From Pithys albifrons albifrons (taxonomy: Eukaryota > Chordata > Aves > Passeriformes > Thamnophilidae): DNA of 64,000 nucleotides. Under the pieces are notes generated by a model, which saw only the letters and a list, made by a program, of their open reading frames with translations, did no database searches and was not told the DNA's origin. This document shows, piece after piece, positions 23,535 through 36,067 of this stretch. Numbering within the stretch: the first letter of the stretch is position 1; every line of letters starts with the position of its first letter. Where the stretch lies: NCBI RefSeq assembly GCF_047495875.1, contig NC_092497.1:60797477-60861476 (forward strand), written 5' to 3'. The position numbers and the translations under genes were made by a program.

Positions 23535-26500
23535 AACTGTGTCCTTGCTCCAGTCTTGACAACTGGGGAAGGACAAATGCTGTCAACAGTGTCCAGCAGT
23601 ACAGTCAGGCCATCTGCTCCAGCATGTCAGGTGCAGGAAGACTGCTGCAAGGCATCTCATTTGCTAGGCAGCAAGGTAACATATGGTGCCCTCACATCAG
23701 CACCTGTCCAAAACAAAATCACAGCCACACCTCCTACACCACCAGACACATTTCCTACCCTTTGTTCAGATGGTTTGGGTGCAGGCTGGGGTTTGGGATA
23801 TGCTAAACCAGGTGCTTTTCAGAGATCAGTTCTCCCTACATCAGTGTGTGCCTGCCAGGCATCTCCCCATAAGGTAGCAAACAGGTGGGCATTCTCCCAC
23901 AGTCCGTAACCAGAGGTGACAGGAAACACTACAGGTGTAGTGGAATCGGTTGCACTAGATTAGGATTATCTAGTAACCTCTGCTCTTGATCATTTAGAAA
24001 TGCCATGAGCTGCATTGCAAAGAAAATGGACAAGAACAATGGGTGCTGACAGCACTTTTTCAGACTCTCGAGATCTGCTGCTTCAGTCACTGGCCCCTTT
24101 GTACCAGGAAGAAACACCGGAGTGTTGTGAGAGTGCAAGGAGAGATAGGTAGCATAGAGATTAACCTGCAGGAAAGTCTGTAAGTGAATAGATTGGAAAA
24201 TAACTGAAAGTAAATATTGACTTAAGGCCCATATCTCTTTCTTCTTTTCAAACCCTAAGGGACAGGTGAGCAAATATAAAACCAGTCTCCATGGCAGTGT
24301 GGCTGAGGCACTGCCTTAGTGTCATTCAAAACCCTTCATTGCCAATCAATAGCAGAGATGAAAAGGTTAGTAACAGAGAGGCACAGAGTTCAACCCATAA
24401 ACACCACCTGCTTCCAAGAACCACCTAATGACTACACCTGAAAAAGTCAGGAAGAGGCTGTCTAAATTCATTAAGGCATTTGGCATACATAAGTGTAACA
24501 GACCTGTCATTTTGGGTTAGGGAGAAAAGAGAGCAAAACACCCTGCACATGGAGAAAATACATAAAATTACAGACAGTTTAAGTCAGACAGTGCAGCTCA
24601 TGGCCTGTTATCTTCTCCATTTAACATTCATTTTCAAGAAATTATTATTATTCAAGTGGTAAATCTGCCCTGAGCTAAGTCTTGCCACAGAAGATTTTGG
24701 AAAAGAGCAAGCAAGCAATGTCTCTTTCATTGTTCCTCTCACAAGCATTTGAAAACAATTTTGAAGGCATTTTAAACTTCAATAATGGGCAAAGGGGCTA
24801 CCTACTTTACAGTAATTGGGTAAGGATTAATAAAACTATGGACAGCAATATGAATACAAAAAGAAATGAAGCAGTATGAAATGCAAATAAACATTTAGAT
24901 CAGAGACTGCAGTTTAACAGCCAAAATAGATATCTGTATATTGACAAAGGTAATGATGAAGGCAATAAAAATGTGAGAATAGATTAGAAATATCACCACA
25001 AAAAAGTAATTTTTTTAATATCTGCTTTTTACTCTTAAAATAAATTTGCTTTTAGTGTAGCTCTTCAGAAAACACTGTATCTTCTTTAGGAATTGATTTG
25101 GTCACTCTGCTGCTAGGCTTTCTCTCACCTAAGTCAGCAGTGACCAAAAATTGCTAATACATGGTCACCAGTCAGTCTATGTAACATGTCACCACGCTCA
25201 GGAAGCAGAAAAAAAATTAAATTTTTGTGAGAACAAGTTTTATTTAAAGAACTACAGATGCACGTTTATGCTTTCTGAGTGGTCTGCCTGCAGGACCCCT
25301 GATTCCTCTGGGCAGAAACTATGGATACTTGATCTTAAAATGCATTCCCTTGTGGTTTCAAACTTTACACTGAAGGCTCTCATCTGACTTGTCTCACCAC
25401 AGGCCCATTTTAAAGGACTGTTTAGGTTGGTGGGGATCATACTTGGGCACGAATCTGCACCCAGGGTCTCATGGCTCTTAACCATGAGCTGCAGGTCAAT
25501 GCTGCTCCTTGTGCTGTTTCCAAGAGCAGCATAAACCCACAGACACTTCCCAGAAGATCCTACAAAGGAGCATCGTCTTTCCAAGAGTAGTGAGAGATAA
25601 ATAATGCTCCTCTTCCTATTGCAAGTCTTTGGAAACAGGAGTGAAACATTCTAGGTGTCAGCCCCACTGACATTGCTCAACTTGAAAAGAAAAGCAACAG
25701 GACTTTTAGCATCAAGATGCAAAAAGCTCATAGTCTAAGGAATGTATGGTTTAAAGTTCTGAGAACATTTTCTCTACATAATGTTGGTACCAAAAACTGG
25801 CAACGTTCCCTTAGTGTAAAGTCGGTGGTGTGCTAGAATGTAAACTGTTACATTTATTAGTAGAAATCCATTACCAAGAACTGTTCTCTGTAATGTACTT
25901 TCAGTTTCCTTTTAAGGGTTTGTCAGAGTTCTGCTGCCATTTGTGTTGCAACTCACTTTTCAAAAGCTACTGATCCTCTCCATCCTATTTTTTTCATTCT
26001 TCCTCTGTTTCTTCAACTAAGTCCTTGGCCAGCCTAGGGCTTGAGTCCTTCATTCTCTCATCTGTCTCTTCTGTTTTTCTCCTTCCAGCTATCACAATAA
26101 CACTAGTCCACAAGCAATCTACAGTTCCTTTTCAATAGATATCGTCTCCCTTTCACATGTTGCCTCTCAATCAGTACTGTTTTTCTTGTTTAGTTAAATT
26201 GTCTTTCTCAGTTTTCAATCATATTTACTGGAATTTTTGCCCTTACATGGAACTAGGAATAGGCCATCCATAATGTAACCTGACAGTAGTTGCCCTCTGG
26301 GTCTTTAAATAGCATGTCAAGCATTTTTCTTAGATTATTTGCTTTGCATTTATTTGAAGCCATTGGTGATCCACAAAAGAGGGCCAGTAGGTGAGGGTCA
26401 CTGTAGCTCTTCAGGAACAGCAATCATTTTTGCAGTAGATTAAGTGCTGTACTTTACCTGCACCAGAATAGACAGAATCAAAGATGCTGGCAGAAGGCTC

Positions 26501-26649
26501 TGGAATTTGACTTCCTATTTAAAGGAAAGATTTTTAGAGACTTAGTATAAAATTATTTCACAAATATCAAATAGGCTGTATGTATATTACTTATTTTTGT
26601 GCTTTGTGAGCTCTGTGAAAGTTGAGAGCTCTTTCTTGCAGAGAAAATT

Positions 26650-26985
26650 TCAGAATTATGAAATGTTTTGGATTGGAAAGGATCCTGAAGACCATCTAGC
26701 TCCAAACCCCCTGCTATTGGCAGGGGCATCTTTCACAAGAGCAGGTTACTCAGAGTCCCATCCAGCCTGGCCTTGAACACTTCCAGGAATGGGGAGTTCA
26801 TGGTCTCTCTGGGCAGTGCCTCCACACCCTTAGAGTAAATAATTTCTTCCTAATAACTAATTTAAACATCCAGTCTTTATATAGGCTCCCTTCAGGTACT
26901 GGAAGAGGCCATAAGGTCTCTCCAGTGCCTTCTCTTTTCCAAACTGAACAGCACCAGCTCAGCCCATCTCCATAGGACACATTAT
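26650..26985 (-). mobile_element. CR1 LINE 3' end
   Basis: Seen: CAGAATTATGAAATGTTTTG, GATTGGAAAGGATCCTGAAG, CAGGGGCATCTTTCACAAG, AGCCTGGCCTTGAACACTTC, CTCTCTGGGCAGTGCCTCC, CTTTTCCAAACTGAACAGC, AGCTCAGCCCATCTCCATAG. This is the reverse complement of the avian CR1 3' UTR and the ORF2 end. The element points left, is 5'-truncated at about 26985, and is moderately diverged. It is separated by about 0.9 kb from another CR1 of opposite strand at 27.9 kb. Confidence 0.92.
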
Positions 26986-27911
26986 TATGTCATAAGTAAC
27001 AAATTATTCTCCACCACAATATAACAGAGCTGAGAAGTGTCAACAAGTGAAATAACAGTGAGATGGTCTAAAAACTACACAAAAAGTGGTCAGTGTTGAC
27101 TACACTGTTTTATGTTGCCAAAAGAAAATCTGTTTCTCAGCATTTCATTCCCATCCACATCCTACAGCTCTCAAGCATCACTTCTCTGTGTGTCTCTGTT
27201 GTAAGTGTGTAACATCAGAGTGATAAATAGCAGCATTACCCAACTCTTCATCCTTAATTTTTTTTTCTCTCTGATAAGCCATCCAAGAATCATATTGTGA
27301 GAGAAGTAAATGGGGAAAAACTAAATCAGATTGGAGGGCAGCTCTAGTGCTGACTCTTTTCCTCACAGAGTTCTTGGGTGGCTTGAGTTTCTCAGCAGCA
27401 GCTCTTGAAATGCAGCAGCAACCAAAGTCCATTAGAGCAGATGATACTAACGCTGACTTTTTTTATCAAGGATAAGAATAACTCTAATTTCTGCATGAAG
27501 TCAGCTGTGTTTCTAAACTCTGCAGAATGTTTGCACTACATTATTTATATAGTTAACAATTGCACTACACAAGCCCATCATACTATGACATATTAGATTG
27601 TGTTTTTACATACACAGAATCAAATTTTTTAAATCTACAAAATCACAACAAGCACTCTTTAAACTGCTGTAACTGGGTAAAATTATAACACAAAGTTTTT
27701 CTTTACAACTGTTTAGTTTCCAGAACTCTCCATATCCAACAGTCTCTATGGGGGACTTCAGTTCAGAATTTAGCAATTACACATTTGCAATGTAATGAAA
27801 AGAAGGAGTGAGAACTTGAGTGCACTGAAAAAAATGTACATTATTTATGATACATGTTTACTCAGACTGAAGGACTTCACTGCCATAAGTTACAACAAAG
27901 CATGCTCAGTA
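26986..27911. other. unique sequence between two CR1 copies
   Basis: A+T-rich, nothing recognised. The frames seen on both strands are short and without domains. Confidence 0.5.
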
Positions 27912-28397
27912 CAGGAAGGACACCAACCTATTGGAGCAAGTCCGGGGGAGGCCACCAAGTGGACCAGAGGGATGGACTACCTCTTCTACAAGGAAGGGCT
28001 GTGAAAATTTGGGATTGCTCAGCCCATTTTGGAGAAGAGAAGGCGTTGTGGTGATCTGATTGTGGCCTTCCAGAACCTGGAGACCACAAGACAGATGAGG
28101 AAAAATTGGAAGAGTATGCAGTGTCAGGACAAGGAGGAATTACTACAAACTGAAAAAGAGTAGGTTTAGATCAGATATTAGGAAGAAAGGCTTCACTGTG
28201 AGAGAAGTGAGGCGCTGGCACATGTTGCTCAGAGGAGTTATGCATATCCCATCCCTGGAAGTGTTCAAGGCCAAGTTGGTTGGAGCTCTGAATAAACTGG
28301 TTAACTGAAAGGTGTCCCTGTCCACATCAGGGAGTTTGGAACTAGAATATCTTTAAGGTCATTTCCAAACCAAACCATTCTAAGACTCTGTGGTCAT
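27912..28397 (+). mobile_element. CR1 LINE 3' end
   Basis: Seen in order: GGAAGGACACCAACCTATTG, GACCAGAGGGATGGACTACC, GGAGAAGAGAAGGCGTTGTG, TAGATCAGATATTAGGAAGA, GGCTTCACTGTGAGAGAAGT, CCCATCCCTGGAAGTGTTCA, CTTTAAGGTCATTTCCAAAC and CAAACCATTCTAAGACTCTG at the end. These are the last part of CR1 ORF2 and the 3' UTR in plus sense, with a decayed terminal octamer. Several indels break the frame ('gtccgggggaggccaccaag'). Together with the minus-strand CR1 at 26.65 kb this makes a tail-to-head-free pair that diverges at 5' truncation points facing each other. Confidence 0.93.
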
Positions 28398-31300
28398 CCA
28401 TTGGTCACTTCATAACACAGTGGATTCTGCCAGCAATTCAGCATTGCATCAGGGCAGCACCAGTAACAGCAACTTCTCCATGGCAGACCCATTCAGAATT
28501 ATCACCTCTCTACTACACTGACCACATGTATGTATCAAGCAGCCACCTGAAGCTCCAATCAAACAGACCAGAACGGAGGCTGGCACGAAGACAAGAAATG
28601 TCAGGGAGCTATCCAGGAAACTGAGCTTGCTCTTTATCTCACTGATGGGCCAATAGGGAACATGTGTGTGTTAGGCCAGCCCCAACACAGAAGAACATCA
28701 ACAGCAACAGTGAAAAGAAATGCTGCCCTCCATCTTTAAGCCAAAAACACTGTGTCATTTCCTCTTGGATCAGGGCCTTGCTAGCATGATTCATGCTGAG
28801 CTCTGCCTTCTTACTACAACCCACTGCATCTGGAGCTGCACAGATGCAGAATAGAAAGCTAATGAACCAGACACATTCATGAAGATCCTGACTGAGGAAT
28901 AACTTCACCTACAAGCCTGGTTGGAGACATTTTGATACACTGAAAATGTAATTTCGAACAACGTCTTGCCAATAGTCCAGCCAATTTCTCTTGACCAGAT
29001 CACAATGGAACCATGGAGAAGTAAAGAGGAGGTCTTTTATGTAAGCAGCCAAGTTATTTACAGAATGGATGAACACATTTAATATTAATCTCATGTTTAC
29101 ATCCATTGTCTAGATATATCAATGAGAAAAGTGCAGACAGAGGAAAGACAGAAATCTGTTCTCCTGCAAGGGAGTTTGTATTGCTTACACAGTCTCTAGG
29201 ATTTAAGGTGCACTTTTCCTCCACAAACAATAAATTGTATTAAGAAATAATATTTTGGATACCACTGTGTTTGACTCATGTAGTGGATCTGAGTCCAGCT
29301 GAGTTTGTCTTCAAGCTGGGGGAATCTGAATTTTATCAGCTCCTTGAATCAGTATCAGCTTTCCTCACTGGAGTCCACAGTTACCCAATTTCCTTCTTCG
29401 GACATGAACCCATTAAGTTACGAAGTGAAATAATGGGTGCAGGGTTTTTCTGATGCAGTGCCTGACTGTGAAGTGTTGTTAGTCATCTAGGGCCTGACAA
29501 AAGACTTAGCAAGAGAGCTGAAGTCCAGTTATTCAAAGGAGGACACTGAGTACAGCTTGTTCCAAAACAAGCAGTGTCTTCCAGGCAAACTGATCCCTTT
29601 CCTGTCATTTTTATGTAGTAGCCACAGCACCTTGCAAAAATTATGACTTGAAGCTGCATAAACCCAGTACAAATGAACAAATTACATGGCATCTGTAGCA
29701 GTAGCTACAGAGGATATTGAAAAGTGGATATATTTGTATGTACATAAGAGATTCAATTTTGTAGCTTTAAAGATGTGTTTGCATTCTAACAGGATCTTCT
29801 AATGTTCTTCTGCTAATATCATACCAGGCAGAACCATGCTGTTTCCTCAGTGTCAGTCAAACAAGTCATAACCAGAATTTAGCATTTTCTTTAAAACATA
29901 TTTTGTTATTATTAAGTTCATGCCTAATAAAATATAACAGAAGAGTAATTGTGAAACACTGCCACTTCAGATTTATGTGACATTTAACAAAAATAGCCAT
30001 TAAAGTTAAGCATTTGGGTTATTTTTCCCAGTCATTCAGCATGGAAAGAATTATCAAAACACCTGACAGTGACCATCCTAATTTATTTCCTGAATTTAAA
30101 TATGCTTCACACCACTGAAAAATCTGATGATCTACATCCAACTTTGGTTTTGTCAACTCTACTACACAGTTCTTTATGAGGGAAATTAAAAAAGCAGGGG
30201 GGAGGAAGCATTGCAGGGGAGGGTGGTGTCATGGAAATAGACAGCCAAGGAATAGGTATTTAATCTAGATGAGTAGGTTCACATCAAAATAACAAACGAT
30301 ACTACTGGCAGACTGGGTACAAAATCTTCAGAAGTGTCGAGTCTAGATGTAGGCTCCCAAATGCCTAGACACTTCAAAAAACAGGATGTAGGTTTCCAGC
30401 TCACTGCACTGATTGTCTTACACCTAATTAGTGTGTACTTTCCTTCCCACTCAACTCTCCTGGCCACAGGATAAGCAACCTGAGCTAAATTTACAGAAGG
30501 ATCAAGCACCTAATCTCAAAGCCCTAACCACCTGTTTCTAATTTTAAGCAAAACAATGTGTTTCTTTCACCTCCTCCAGTGTGTTTGTACCTCCTCTTAC
30601 TTACGCAGAAAGGCACCTAAACATCAACAGACCTGTGCTGTACTGTGTCTTTGGAAAGGCTTAAGCAAGAAGCAGCTTCCTCAGTGTAGCTTAGGGACAA
30701 GACCTAACAAGGTTTTTCATCCCTCTGACTTCACTCTACCCATTTTCTTCCCCCATTCCTGTACCTGCAGTTCTCTCACACAGTGTCCCGTTTTCAAACA
30801 TCTAATTCTGAAACAAACCTTGGGTCACAAGCTCCAGCACTGCTCTCTGACAGCCCACAGTCTGTACTCGTGGATCAAGGCCAACTATACTGCTGTTGAG
30901 ATAACCTTTATGAAGAAAATCAATCTTCTTTAAACAGAGAAGAAACATTACTCTTATACCTTCAGATGTTGCTTTTTTCATTCTTGGCTTTCTCTTGAGT
31001 AACCTGAATCCAGGGCTTCATTGTGTTTACTCATCTGCTCCTACTGGCAATCAAGCAGGGAGAACATCAAACCACAAAACCCAGAAGTCAGGAGACCCTA
31101 TGATTGTAGCAAAACATGGTGAGACTTCTCTGTTGCTATGGTGAAATTTCTCATTTTTTAAAGATGAGTGTACTGTAGTGCCTCTCTGGCCAAGCTCAGT
31201 GAGTGTGACATGACTATCTAAGCTATGAAAAATTAGCACCTTCACTCATACACTTTGAGCAATGGTTACTGTACAAATTAATTAGCTGGTTATTGCCCTG

Positions 31301-34300
31301 ATGCTGTGACTCCTTCAGCCCAAGTAGTTTTCAATCTGGAAAAAAAAATAGGGAAAAAAAAAATCACCTGGCACTTTTTTGATTCTCCAAGGAACTGTCC
31401 AGACAGCAACATTAAAGCAAGGTGTCTACCAGAGCATTTTTAAAGAGCTTTTCAGACAGTTGCTATTCCATTTTTCACACTGCTGAACAAACCTTCCCCA
31501 AGTACTGAGTTACCAATTGTCCGAACCATATTCTGCATTCAAAGATGCCTAATATCATGAATGAAACAGTGTGCCGATTGTCTGATGCTTCATGAGGAGT
31601 TAGATGGTACATCACTCCCCTCAGCACAGGGCACACAGTGCTGCTTTTTCTGCCTGATGGAGGAAACATCTGGACAAAGTCAAAATCTTGCACTCCCTTG
31701 CCCTGCCCACACTGCCATTTCCACAGACGGGAAAGCAGAGAGCTCTGTACATCATTGATTGGGATTCACTTTACATAGGGTGAAAAAAATCCCATCAATG
31801 AAAATATAAAATTAAAATTTAGAGACAGGTTTAGGATGGCTAAGGAGAGGTAATCAGCTCTTGGCAGATCATACTGCTCTACATATGGTAGATTTTCCCA
31901 GAGAGTGATCTCTAAAAAACACATTGCAGCAAAATTATTCAAAACTGTAAGTATTGAAGCTTCTTTACCTTTATTCTTGTTCTCACTCCAAAACGCAACT
32001 TTTACACAACTTCGGATTTTTGTATTTTGTGGAGAACACATGTTTAGTGTCCTACAGAAAGCAACTATGTACCACGGGAATAACTTTGTCCCATGTCGCT
32101 GGTGCCTGAGGCTTATTTATCTTTTCCCCTGCAGCTGGTGAAAAAAAGGAGCAAAACATTTACATAAAATGAATATTTAAAAAAATGTTTACAAGTTACA
32201 GTACATAAATACTATGGATCTGGAAGAAATACTGATATTCCTTCCTTTTTTCATTCTTTTCCCCTTTAATTTGCTCTAAAAACTTCCCAAAAGCAGAACT
32301 AGTCAAACCATCCATCAAATGATGGGAAGAAGGGACATGTGTAAATGTTTTAATTTCATCAGCATTTGCTGGAGTTCTTAGTCCAATGAAACCATAGAGA
32401 ACTAAAAACTTTGCTCAGGTTTTGTATGTCAAAAACCAGCTTTGTCTCTCTGGCTTTTTGTACTTAAATTTTAAAAGAGAAACACTTGAGCAGAAAATAT
32501 CTTGCCAACAGGAAAATCTTTTTGGGGAAAGTCTGTTTCCAAGAAGAATGTTGATTTTTTTGTGTGGCCTTTTTAACATTGATCTTCCCTGTCAGTGCAG
32601 AACATAATTTTGGTGAATTATCACACAAAAGAAAATTACTTTATTTTCTCGCTGTAGTAATAACTAGGCCAGCTTGTCTCAAACAATATAAGGGACACCA
32701 TTCAATTTAGACACAAACTGGTTTAGTTCACAGTAAGGCTGAGGAATAAATGCTGACTGTAGAAACACTGAAACTGAGCTAAAATAAAAGAACACATACT
32801 ACTGAAGAAATTCTAGTCTACTACGGCTTAAAATGTGTGTTACTTTGAAGTTATGTGCATGTTCCATGTGCACTGCTGGAAATGTTGGACATTCAAGCCT
32901 GAGCACATTGACTGAAATGAGTTATGGTCATTCACTTAAAAGTTGGTTTACAGCTCACGAGGAAAAGGAATTAGTACAGAACTGTTCATTGAGTTCCCAT
33001 CAGTAAAACCGCCATTTTACCACTCCATGGTTCTGTCAGGTATGGCATAGACCTCTCACGTCCTGTCTTCCCAGTTAAATTAATATTTTATTTCAACTCA
33101 GCTATTAGCAGTGTCATTGTTCCACCAATCATACACACCTAAGCACTGGTCAGCCCATATGTATAATTAGGTAATTAGATACAATAGGTCTATTTGCCAA
33201 CAGAAAAAAAAATTCACATCCAAGCCCTTGAATTACTACAGCCTGGGTTAATGGATCTGAAAATAAATGCCCAGTCTGCTTACCACTTGTTTTTCCCACA
33301 AATGCAGTTGTATAAGGTCAAAATAAAACCTTGTCTCTGTGTCCCAACACACTGAGCAGTCCAGCTGAACAGGCACAGTTGGTGTTTTTCTGCTGAGTTG
33401 TTGCAAAAATTTGATCTTTCTGGATAGCAGCATGAAGGAATTTGACTCAGATTCACAATGTTCCTAAGGTACTCTGGGGTGATGGGAGTAATATGACTCT
33501 GTTTGCTTCAAACATGCAAGATAGGCAAAAGAAAAACACATTTAGCATAGTATCATATGTGTTGTCTTATTCTAAAGCATTCTACAGCCATGTATATGTT
33601 GGAAACAAACAAATAACAGGAAAAATATGTTCATGCATTATTTAGGTAAGAGACAGTAAAGAGTTAGTCTTAACCAGTGATTGCTTGTGGTGGTAAATGG
33701 GCTCAGAGATAGACATGCACACATCTGCCTTTCCTGCCAGTAACTTATGCCTGGTTAGAAGTTAGCTGCTAATCTTTTCAGCAGGGCATTTAGAGTCCTA
33801 CCATAGGCCTGGAAGAGCAGCTGTGAAAGATTTTAACAAATGAAAAGCAGAAAGCAATAGGGAGGTTAACGTACACATTTTATGATGAGTTGAAGTTTCC
33901 ACTCTGTCTGGACAAAAACTTCTAAGTTGTTCTGAGCAACCTAGCCCATTTTTTAGTACTGGACATGGAAAACTGAAGTGACTTGTCCTGGACAGCCAGT
34001 GTGAACACTTCATTTGAACAAAATCCACACAGGAACAGAGAAAGTGTTAGCCAAGCCAGGAGACATGAAACTCCCTTTATCCATTTGAAATGTTTCAAAT
34101 ACCATAAGCAACACCAGCAGAAAGTCTATAGACCCTCTAAGGACCAAAACACAAGCCACAAAGCAGTTACTGAGCTACTGTGTGCTTTAATTCAGAGGGC
34201 TGGAAATGTCACTTCAACAGGCACTCCATATTCTGCTCACCCACAGCACCAGCCCTCAGGCCTTGTGTGGGTGTAGCTGATTTCCCCTTTATAAGGACAG

Positions 34301-35304
34301 GCAGCTTTAGCTCTTAACCACAGACTGGGTGGGATGATGTCAGTTCCCTCTTGGTGTTATTGAACCATCTTGGCCTTTGTGTGCTACTTCAACCAAAAAA
34401 ACCCACCTGGGGATATGTCTGACATGACTAAACACATCAGTAAATGTATCTAAGCATGAAAAAAGGTAAAGTACCTTCCATAATCTCTTATATATGTGAT
34501 AATCTGTTGAATTTGTTGTTATTCTAAACTGTGGTTTTGCTGGTCCAAAGTGGCAGACAAAATATTAAAAAAAGCATGTTTTACTTCTATTTCTTCTCCA
34601 GTAATCTGCAGCTTAGTTGTAGTATTCAGTCCCTGGTACCCTCTAATAAGACTTAAATTCAAGAGAAAAAGATATGACAGAGCTAGATGAAGAAGATACA
34701 GGTGGGAGAGTTTATAATAGGGGAAGCTCTGGAAAGTAAATAGATTTGATTCCAATGCAGAAGTAATCTATGTCTCTCCCAGGAATGTATAGTTATTAAG
34801 CCTTAACATATAGTATTTTTACTGAGAAAGAAAAAGTGTAAGAGGTTAAATAAAAACCTCTGCCAAGCAGCACTGCGTGACAAAAAGTAGTATGAAGTTT
34901 AAAGCTAAAGGTAGTAGCCAATGGATGGAAAAGGTCTTCCTGCCTGCTGCCATATCAGAAGACAGCTGAGGCTTCCTTTTTTTTTTTTTTTCTGTTTGAT
35001 TTGTTGACCTACTTGAGTGGAACAACTTGCCAAGAAGATGCTGTCCAAGCAGCCGTCATCTGTATCCTGTGATGTAGCCAGACAAACCTTTGGTTTTGCC
35101 ACAAGCAAGACTGATTCAGTAGCAGGGGACTTAGCGCAAGCTGTCTGGGATGGTGGTCTGATTCATCTGCAGTGTGGATGGGGAGAGAGGGACCTTATTC
35201 TTCACTTCTGGCTGCCTGAAACAAGACAAAGGACAAGCTTGTCTAGTCCTGGCCACATCCTAGAAGGTAAAGTGCTGCAGAACCATCAAAATCATACAAA
35301 TCCA

Positions 35305-35375
35305 GAAAAATAGGACTAGGAGGCACCCCAAGAGACTGTCTAATTGACATCCTACCATTAGCACTGCAGTGCTTC
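35305..35375 (-). mobile_element. possible ancient CR1 3' fragment
   Basis: Seen: AGAAAAATAGGACTAGGAGG followed by CACCCCAAGAGACTGTCTAA. This resembles the reverse complement of an old CR1 type whose end reads roughly 'tagGACTggaaGGgACC...gag..gTCtAgTcca'. Only about 70 bp align and many bases differ, so this could be chance. Confidence 0.35.
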
Positions 35376-36045
35376 CTGCCATAAATGTGACTGTGAGAAA
35401 GGATTCATGGAAGAAGAAAATGTGAACTCAAGTGCATACATCCCTACCCACAGCAAAGTTGAAGAAATGGGAAACTGAAATGGATTTACTACATTTTCAT
35501 TTTTCTTTAGACTCGGTAGCTTTTGTAAGTCCAGTCTAAAAATAAAGTCAGAATGCTGGCTGATATTACAAAAAAATTGATGAAAGGACTACAGAGCACT
35601 GTTGAAGAAAGAGTGATAAAATGGTCCTTTTTTCCTCACTGAGATTTTCACTCTGTTCGTAACTATTTTTATTTCCCCACTCTGAAATTGTTTAATTACT
35701 CAAGAAGCAGAGCAAACTTTTGAAGGAGAAGCTGAAAACTTCCATGTATTTCCAAACATTTCAAATTCTATTTCTGTCTTTTGAGCAGTTTCCTTTACAT
35801 CTGGGTATGGAAACAGCATAGCCTTAGGGCAAAGATCCCTCAGAAAATTAATATCTATTTTGATATTGTTTCTTTCTTTTTCCCCTGTCTTCTCAAAAGT
35901 GCACATTCCAAATACGATGTAAATTCTCAGCAGTATTTTCTTCAATACTGCAGTATTCTCATAAACACCTTCACTCTGAAACAAACAAAAAAAAATTGTT
36001 GGGAAATGAAGACACACTGTATCAAAGTTTTGAAGAATACGGATC

Positions 36046-36067
36046 TTAAAAACAAACAAACAAACAA
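36046..36067. repeat. (AAAC)n microsatellite
   Basis: Seen: five consecutive AAAC units following TCTTAA, ending in a short A run. Low complexity only. Confidence 0.85.

Larger units (their letters stand above)
23031..26649. other. unique sequence with two tandem duplications
   Basis: No gene recognised. 23401-23534 holds two short perfect tandem duplications (listed). A pyrimidine-rich stretch runs over about 25970-26100. A GC-richer plus-strand open frame at 23556-23909 (117 codons) and a minus-strand one at 25252-25584 (110 codons) lack any domain I know. Confidence 0.45.

Noticed and set aside
34976..34992. T run as the poly(A) tail of a minus-strand processed pseudogene
   Set aside because: No polyadenylation signal beside it, and the adjoining sequence (35000-35300) matches no protein I know on the minus strand.
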